Shown here: positions 57,259 to 64,000 of the stretch, one piece after another
Layout: each line of letters starts with the position of its first letter
How positions within the stretch are numbered: the first letter of the stretch is position 1
Assembly (NCBI GenBank): GCA_030686995.1
Contig: CM060703.1
Coordinates: 4,186,501 to 4,250,500 of the forward strand
Length of the DNA stretch: 64,000 nt
Direction of reading: 5' to 3'
Source: Artemisia argyi
Taxonomy: Eukaryota; Streptophyta; Magnoliopsida; Asterales; Asteraceae
Made by a program: the position numbers and the translations under genes
Notes under the pieces: model-generated
Databases searched by the model: none
The model's input: the letters and a program-made list of their open reading frames with translations, nothing else
What the model was told of the DNA's origin: nothing

Positions 57259-60200
57259 GTTGGTATCCGGAAAATGTGCTCCCAATGCTAAATACGTTCG
57301 TGATACAATTTTCTGACATTGTAATTCAATTCTATCATAAATAGGTCAAAGTTATCGGTTTACTCAGTTTTCTGCTGTCACTTGATGATTTAATGCGTGA
57401 CTATCTGATCTCTTGCCTGATATTATGGTTTTAGCATGTTTGCTTTGTATAATACTTTCACCTTTTAACAAAAATATACATTCGCCACTTTAAATTTATC
57501 TGTTTGTCCTGCGGAAGCTGCAATATTTGTATGGACACGTAATTTATGGGAAGTGTCTAAGTAGTAAAATAATGTGTTCGATATCCATCACAAATACGCA
57601 TTATGGTACAGTGCTTCTTGCTGATATACAGTATTGACTGTATAAAATAGTAACAGAGGTCATTGCATTATGTATATCTAATCAATTTGACGCATTATGT
57701 TACAGTGTTGTTTATGTTATTCAGAAGAACTAGGCATTCATCTACTGGATAAGTTGTCAAATAGGAGTTATGTTAAGTTGGATACCTACAGGATGTTCTC
57801 AAATGCATTACTGATCACAGTTAAGTAATGAAATCGTTGTTTGTAGACAGAACTAAACAGCACTACTTTATCCTAATCAACAGATGCATTATTAAAACTA
57901 AAAAACATGAACAAAGCATTGTTAGCTGGTCAACCTGGAGTGACCCACTTTGACCCATTAGCTGACCCGCCGATTATGCCACCTCTACTTGTCAGTTATT
58001 TCGATAAATCAGTTGAGTAGACTTGCATTTAAGTTGCAGATGTCATATCTTCTCAGAACAATAAACTAGGTAAAATCACACACCTTCTTTCATTCTGATT
58101 TGGTGATTTCTATCATAGTCTTGAAATACATTTTCTGACATTTATAATTATGACTTGCTCATGGATTTACATATTCTGGACATCCTGTAGCATGTGCTGT
58201 TGCATTGCAAGCATTAAAATATACAAGTAGGTGCTTATTTTTCCATCTCTGAATTACTGTATTATGCTTGATGAACGGGTTAATTCGGCTGCCTAAAGTT
58301 TTAACGAGTCAATCGGATAAATTAAAAAAACTGAGCTTAACAGAAAACAAGTCAAAATGTGGCGAACAGGCTGAATGTCTCCCGAAGTGTCATATATTTA
58401 TATACATATATTAAATTTTATTAAGGAATGTGACCATTATATCTAACAGTTGCAGTTCTAATGTTTCAGTCATGGTACTAAGGTTAACTTTCAATATTTA
58501 GTTTTTGTTCCTCACATCAGAAGACTAGGAGACACCCTTGTTCAACGCCTTCGAAGCTCTCCTACTACAAACAAAGGAACAACGAACGATATACTGGAGG
58601 AAAGTGGAAAGTTTATCGTTTTACATCTCCGCTTTGACAAAGTATGTCTCCTTCCGTGTTTCTCCATCATGATCTTTAGAATGTAAATTTAGGCCGTCTT
58701 TATCTCTTTTACTCTAAAAGTGATTCTTTAACTCTAAAATTTAGATTGCATATACCTTTTTGTGATTCAACAGTGGCACCAAGTGAGTCAAAATGGGTTG
58801 GGTTGACCCACCAACACTTTTTTTTGTCTCTCACAGTTCTATACACGATCAATCCCTAAAAAAGGTTTTACAAAAACCATCACTAAAATAATGATCCACT
58901 TTTTTCCGATCAACTTATTAGGAGGTTATAAACACTTGAATGTACTTTTGATAAGAACTGTTTGATCCGTTAGTGGTAGCAATTTAGACTCGTTTAGGTA
59001 TGAATGGGTCAATTCATGTAATGTTTTCTCTCTAAGTGGACAAAAAGTGGTTCTGGTCAACCTAACTCCATCAATGTTCACCCATTACCTATCTTGCCGA
59101 TATTGCCATTTGCCACCTTGATTACTTTTGCATAGTTACAAATAGTTGATTGTGGGGCTATGAAGGACATCTTGTTTACACCATTTTTTATCTAACAGGA
59201 TATGGCTGCCCATTCAGCTTGTGATTTTGGTGGTGGAAAAGCTGAAAAGTTGGCACTTGCAAAGTACCACCAAGTCATATGGTAGGGAAGGGTGATGAAA
59301 ACTCAGTTCACTAATGAGGAGTTGAGACATCAGGGACGATGTCCACTCATTCCTGAAGAAATTGGACCGCTTTTGAAAGCTTTGGGTTTTAACAATGACA
59401 CACGCCTTTATCTTGCATCCCACAAGGTAACATCTAATCCGCCCCATGGAAAAATTCAACTTTTGGATCCATACACGATTTAAAGGAATTATTTGACTAT
59501 CTAGCTGATTGTGCACACAATTGGAAGATATTATTTACTTAATTTTTTAAAATTTTCACAACGTGAGGAAATAGTTTTACTTATCAGATTTTATAATTAA
59601 CCTTCCAGAAAGAAAAAGCAGGAATCTTCTTAGACCCAAATTAATATCAACAATCTTTTTGGTATGCTGATAATAGACAAACTAGTATTTGACTATTTAT
59701 GACCTACATCAAGCGTACCAAGGCTGAGTTTAGCAAATCAAACAGTCAAAACAGCAACTTTTACATTATCGGCTTTGCTTTATCCCTGAAACATAGGAAT
59801 ATGGTGGAGAGGCAAGAATTTCTGCGCTGCGTAAACTGTTTCCGCTTATGGATGACAAAAAAGCCTTGCATCATCTGACAAAGAACGGGCAGAAGGTGAA
59901 GGAAGAGCGTCGTTGTTAGCGGCTATTGATTATTATGTCAGTATGCATACGGACATCTTCATTTCAGCTTCACCAGGCAATATGCAGAATGCATGGTATG
60001 TAAGGTTTACCTCATTCATCTTACGTAAAAAGGAATTTTAGATCATCAGTGAGAATAAGTACACAGCAAATTAACTAAATGAGTTGTGGGGCATATTATA
60101 AGTTATACCTTTCTAATTGGATATATCCGGAAATGACCCTATCATTCGCAAAATTAACTTTTGCAAAACGGCAAAAAGTCAAAAAACAGTAAAAAGTGCA

Positions 60201-61093
60201 TAACCTATGTAAAACTATTAGAAAAAGTACACGTTTTTACCTTAAATTATTGTTTTGAAATAAGTTTTTAACATTTTTTTTTTGTGAAAACCTACCATTT
60301 CTTATTGATGTGAAAAATATTCGAAGTTTTTGACTAATTTGAGAATTTTAGGTGTTTTGCAAAATTTTATTTGTTAATTATAAGGTCATTTCCGGATATG
60401 GATGAAAAAATGTATAATTCATCATTTGTATCCGGGTTCACACCAAAAAGTCGTTTTGTGCTTCACATTTTCATAGAAAATTGCTGATTTTGAAAAATAT
60501 TTTTTCATTTTAAAATAAATAAATAGGATGTTTTGCTTTAGAGGCCGATAACGGATAATGTCCGGTTGACTTTTATTGATCAGGATTGAGGAATATAACG
60601 GGTCAAATATGTAGTTTAATTATAAAGTAAACGGGTTGAATTTGGTCTCAAGCATATTCGAATTCAAAAAGACTTGGACAAAAGTGTGTTGGTGGGCCCA
60701 AACCAAACTCATTTTGCTCCAACTCATCTAAAGGCCTTTTTGACCTTTTGTTTCTGATATAAAAATGAAGTATGATGCTTTAACAACTTGGAATTATCCT
60801 TGACCCTTACTTATAAAACGAATCATTGTTCTTTGTTTTTCAGCTAGGGTATCGAGCATACAAAATCTTGAAGCCAGCTCTTTCTTAACGAAACTATGGA
60901 CCGGCCTGAGTTTCAGTGGACTATACAAAATGCGCATAAGAATAGACAAGGTCGAGTTAGGTTAAGAAAAGAGACAATCCAGATATACCTATCCAATATC
61001 AGATTGTATGTGTCAACAACATTAGTTGGTTCTTTTTTTAGTTTTGTAGAGTTAGAGAAATGTGTACAAACAAGCATGGATAACAGTAAAACA

Positions 61094-61838
61094 CAAATTC
61101 GATATGTATTTTTGCTTCTCTCTGAGGGCGTTATGTGCATCCACGATATTTTTTATAGGGTCGCAGGTCGGTAGGGTGAATGATGCAACATCTGGTTTCG
61201 TTTGCAAGTTTAATCCAAATGTATGTTTTGCATGTGTATTTTATTGATGTTGATTAGTTATATCGGATTTTGGTTTACTAGATTTGTTGTTACGTGTATA
61301 TCTATGGGAGGGTGTTTTAGGCGACTTACACATAGTCAAATAGATTGAAGTACTGAACTATATATGGACGTCATGTTATTAAGGAGTGAAATTATACGAC
61401 ACGGCCATTACCGAGAACAAGTATATGGGATCTACTTCGGATATCACAAGGATTGCCACACGTCAACCATGGTTCCAATCAATGCCATTCTTAGCCAACG
61501 AATATTGCAATATGTCAATGTTTGAGGACATGTGTTTCATTTTGCTCAATAAAGGTTTTAATCACAGTATGGTAATCGTTTTTTCCACTCCTCCACCTCC
61601 ACGGCCCTAAAGACTGTCCACAGCCGTGGTTTCAACTACTAGTGGAGGAAATGGTATTGATATATTTGACGAGGGTTTTCGATCATTAAATATAATGTCA
61701 CTAAGAGTTTCTGCATGATTTCAAAGAAGAAGATGAATAAGAAGGTGAGAGTGGTGAGATAAAAGATTAAAAACTCATTAAATATACCTATGTCACAATA
61801 TAAACGTTCTACAATTTTATCATAAGTTGGTTCGAAGA
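61094..61838. other. Segment present only in copy B
   Basis: About 745 bases between OFUT-B and TNL-B have no counterpart at 30000-30060 in copy A. A 74-residue frame at 61386-61610 shows no family resemblance. It is either an insertion in B or a deletion in A; no TIR or LTR ends were found. Confidence 0.45.
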
Positions 61839-62531
61839 AAGTACAAAAAACAAATTAGCTAAATACATTACAAATAGAAATAGTAAAACGATCAAACAAT
61901 GCAAGATAGGCAGCTTCTACAGAGAGCAATAAGCAAGTTTGAACACACATCGAGACCATTCTCCAACACCATTTCTTATCTCACAACATTTGAGGTCAGG
62001 CCAATTTTCAGAATTGTTTTCCATCACCCCCATATCAATTAGCTTCATGAAGTAATCAGCGGCTTTGAGCCCTCATCTGAAGATGTGCCTCTACACATAG
62101 GGGTTGGCAAATAGAAAACAATGCCTCAAAGAGGAGAATCGAGTAGTTAATAAACGAGTCTAGCTCGTTAAGGCCTATACTCGACTTCGTTCGGATCGTT
62201 AACACCCTGTCTAGATCCGCCACTGCTTGATCCGCCGTTTATGCCAGAGTGCCACCTTAAAAACCAAGAAACTACTTTAGCTTATATAGAATTGCACCAT
62301 TAGTATGAAAATTAAAATGCAATTGAGTACAATAGAGAATATTTGAAAACAGGCACAATAGTTGCATTTTATCCATGGACCGTCTACCATCCTTTTGAAA
62401 CTTTAACATCTTTAACACAATAAGGGACCAAAAGTGTAACAAGTTTTATAATGGATACCGTTTATGTAAATTTTGGTATTTAGAGACCAAAAATGTAATT
62501 TGGTATAAACTATAAGGACCAAAAGTGTGTT

Positions 62532-64000
62532 ATTTACTCACTGGTGACAGGTTGTATTCTTTATCTCCGAAGATGAAGCTTTGGAGATGCGGCGATATCT
62601 TCAGGTAGCTTCTCAAGAAGAGCACAACGACAAAGGTTGAGATACTTAAGATGTTTTAACTTACAAATGCTATCAGGAAGATGTTTAATCTTTGTACCCG
62701 ACAAATTCAGTCTCTCCAGACGTTTTAACTGGCCAATGCCCTCAGGCAATTTCCCAAGACAAGAACAGTCTCTAATATTGAGCCACTTCAGACGTTTTAG
62801 CATGCAGATGCTATCTGGAAGATATTCGATCTTCTTACTCCTCACATATAGCTCTTCCAAACATACTAATTGGCCAAGATCCTCTGGTAGCTTCTCAAGA
62901 AGAGCACAACGGCAAAGGTTGAGATACTTAAGATGTTTTAACTTACAAATGCTATCAGGAAGATGTTTAATCTTTGTACCCGACAAATTCAGTCTCTCCA
63001 GACGTTTTAACTGGCCAATGCCCTCAGGCAATTTCCCAAGACAAGAACAGTCTCTAATATTGAGCCACTTCAGACGTTTTAGCATGCAGATGCTATCTGG
63101 AAGATATTCGATCTTCTTACTCCTCACATATAGCTCTTCCAAACATACTAATTGGCCAAGATCCTCTGGTAGCTTCTCAAGAAGAGCACAACGACAAAGG
63201 TGGAGATACTTAAGATGTTTTAACTTACAAATGCTATCAGGAAGATGTTTAATCTTTGTACCCGACAAATTCAGTCTCTCCAAACGTTTTAACTGGCCAA
63301 TGCCCTCAGGCAACTTCCCAAGACAAGAACAGTCTCTAATATCGATCCACTTCAGACGTTTTAGCATGCAGATGCTATCTGGAAGATATTCGATCTTCTT
63401 ACTCCTCACATATAGCTCTTCCAAACATTCTAATTGGCCAAGATCCTCTGGTAGCTTCTCAAGAAGAGCACAACCACGAAGGTCGAGAGAATTGAGATGT
63501 TTTAACTTACAAATGCTATCAGGAAGATGTTTAATCTTTGTACCCCACAAATTCAGTCTCTCCAGAGATTCTAACTGGCCAATGTCCTCAGGCAACTTCC
63601 CAAGACAAAAACAGTGTTCAACCTCGAGCGACTTCAGACGTTTTAGCATGCAGATGCTATCTGGAAAATATTCAATCTTCTTACTCCTCACATATAGCTC
63701 TTCTAAACATTCTAATTTTCCAAGATCCTCTGGTAGCTTCTCAAGAAGATCACAATCAAGAAGGTTGAGATGCGTCAGATGTTTCAACATACAAATGCTA
63801 TCCGGAAGAAATGCAATCTTCTTAGTCGTCACACATAGCGTCTCTAAACATTCTAATTGGACAAGATTCTCTGGTAACTTCTCAAGAAGATCACCATTAT
63901 TGACTTCGAGAGATTTGAGACATTTCAACTTACAAATGCTATCCGGAAGCTGTTTTATCTTTGTAGATGACAAACAGAGCTCCTCTAGACATTCTAACTT
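62532..64000 (-). CDS. TNL immune receptor B, C-terminal LRR part (runs off the window)
   Basis: A continuous frame from the window edge to a stop at 62561-62563 consists entirely of LRRs matching exon 4 of TNL-A (LPDSICMLKRLK, CSCLGKLPEGIGQL, TKIKHLPDSICKLKHLK, LLEKLPEDLGQL). TIR and NB-ARC exons must lie beyond 64000. A donor-like GA|GTAAAT at about 62537, shared with TNL-A, suggests the last exon may continue. It carries an exact 282-base repeat. No lesion is visible in the part seen. It recognises ligands or partners by family analogy; specificity is unknown. Confidence 0.88.
62670..63950 (-). repeat. 282-base (94-residue) LRR module array in TNL-B
   Basis: The anchor 'ctatctggaa' or a close variant sits at 62811, 63093, 63375, 63657 and 63939, exactly 282 bases apart. 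A second class of anchor ('ctatcaggaa') sits midway, as at 62670, giving a 141-base half-period. One module equals four LRRs. Adjacent modules at the 62.6-63.3 kb end are almost identical. Confidence 0.95.

Larger units (their letters stand above)
55854..61025 (+). pseudogene. O-fucosyltransferase-family pseudogene, copy B
   Basis: Exon-like segments parallel those of copy A: 55854-55916, about 55951-56009, 56300-56388, 56447-56648 resuming at about 57260-57293, 58470-58641, 59199-59426, 59797-59995 and 60844-61025. It keeps the ICDVVAVAKILN..VNPVWQDT exon that copy A has lost, and the RLRK stretch near the C-terminus. Its own lesions are loss of the IWSPLP exon, a stop within GGLNQQ*, an insertion splitting exon 5 after VHASAN, loss of the first third of exon 6, a TAG at 59283-59285 inside YRQVIW, and frameshifts in the last two exons. 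Lesions are not shared with copy A, so both decayed after duplication. No functional enzyme is expected. Confidence 0.88.

Noticed and set aside
62670..63950. CRISPR-like regular spacing
   Set aside because: The 282-base period is coding LRR modules in a plant gene, not short palindromic repeats with spacers.

Overview
The window is AT-rich nuclear DNA of a flowering plant. A TIR-NB-ARC-LRR (TNL) immune-receptor gene with introns, O-fucosyltransferase-family exons with GT/AG splice sites, and dense plant transposons (Ty1-copia, Ty3-gypsy, Harbinger, hAT, Mutator and Stowaway MITEs, Helitron, LINE) all point that way. TNLs are absent from grasses, so a eudicot is likely. An Asteraceae origin is only a guess.

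Layout. Positions 1-16.6 kb and 37.7-49.5 kb are a gene-poor higher-order repeat made of diverged subunits of roughly 1 kb. Many subunits carry a motif resembling the plant snRNA upstream sequence element, followed 24-26 bases later by a TATA box. Block 1 (1-7.2 kb) and block 3 (40.0-49.5 kb) are collinear paralogues, so each transposon in one can be checked against an empty site in the other. Between and after the blocks lie two copies of a convergent gene pair. Copy A is an O-fucosyltransferase (OFUT) pseudogene on + (19.6-30.0 kb) facing a four-exon TNL on - (30.7-35.0 kb). Copy B is a second OFUT pseudogene (55.9-61.0 kb) facing a TNL whose LRR end is visible (62.5 kb to the window edge). 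The general picture is tandem duplication of a resistance-gene locus with its flanking repeats.

How the parts relate. TNL-A is the only host gene that looks complete: N-terminal hydrophobic segment, TIR with its catalytic Glu, an NB-ARC with intact P-loop, kinase-2, GLPL and MHD motifs, and LRRs built on a 138/141-base period. TNL-B shows an exact 282-base (94-residue) LRR module repeated several times, which indicates recent unequal exchange. Both OFUT copies carry independent disabling lesions. Copy A also received a full-length 5.9-kb copia element with two 290-base LTRs in which I see no difference. It also carries a 170-base Mutator-type MITE. Copy B preserves the uninterrupted sites for both.

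No rRNA, tRNA, CRISPR or bacterial-type feature was seen. Many apparent open frames are low-complexity or antisense artefacts.
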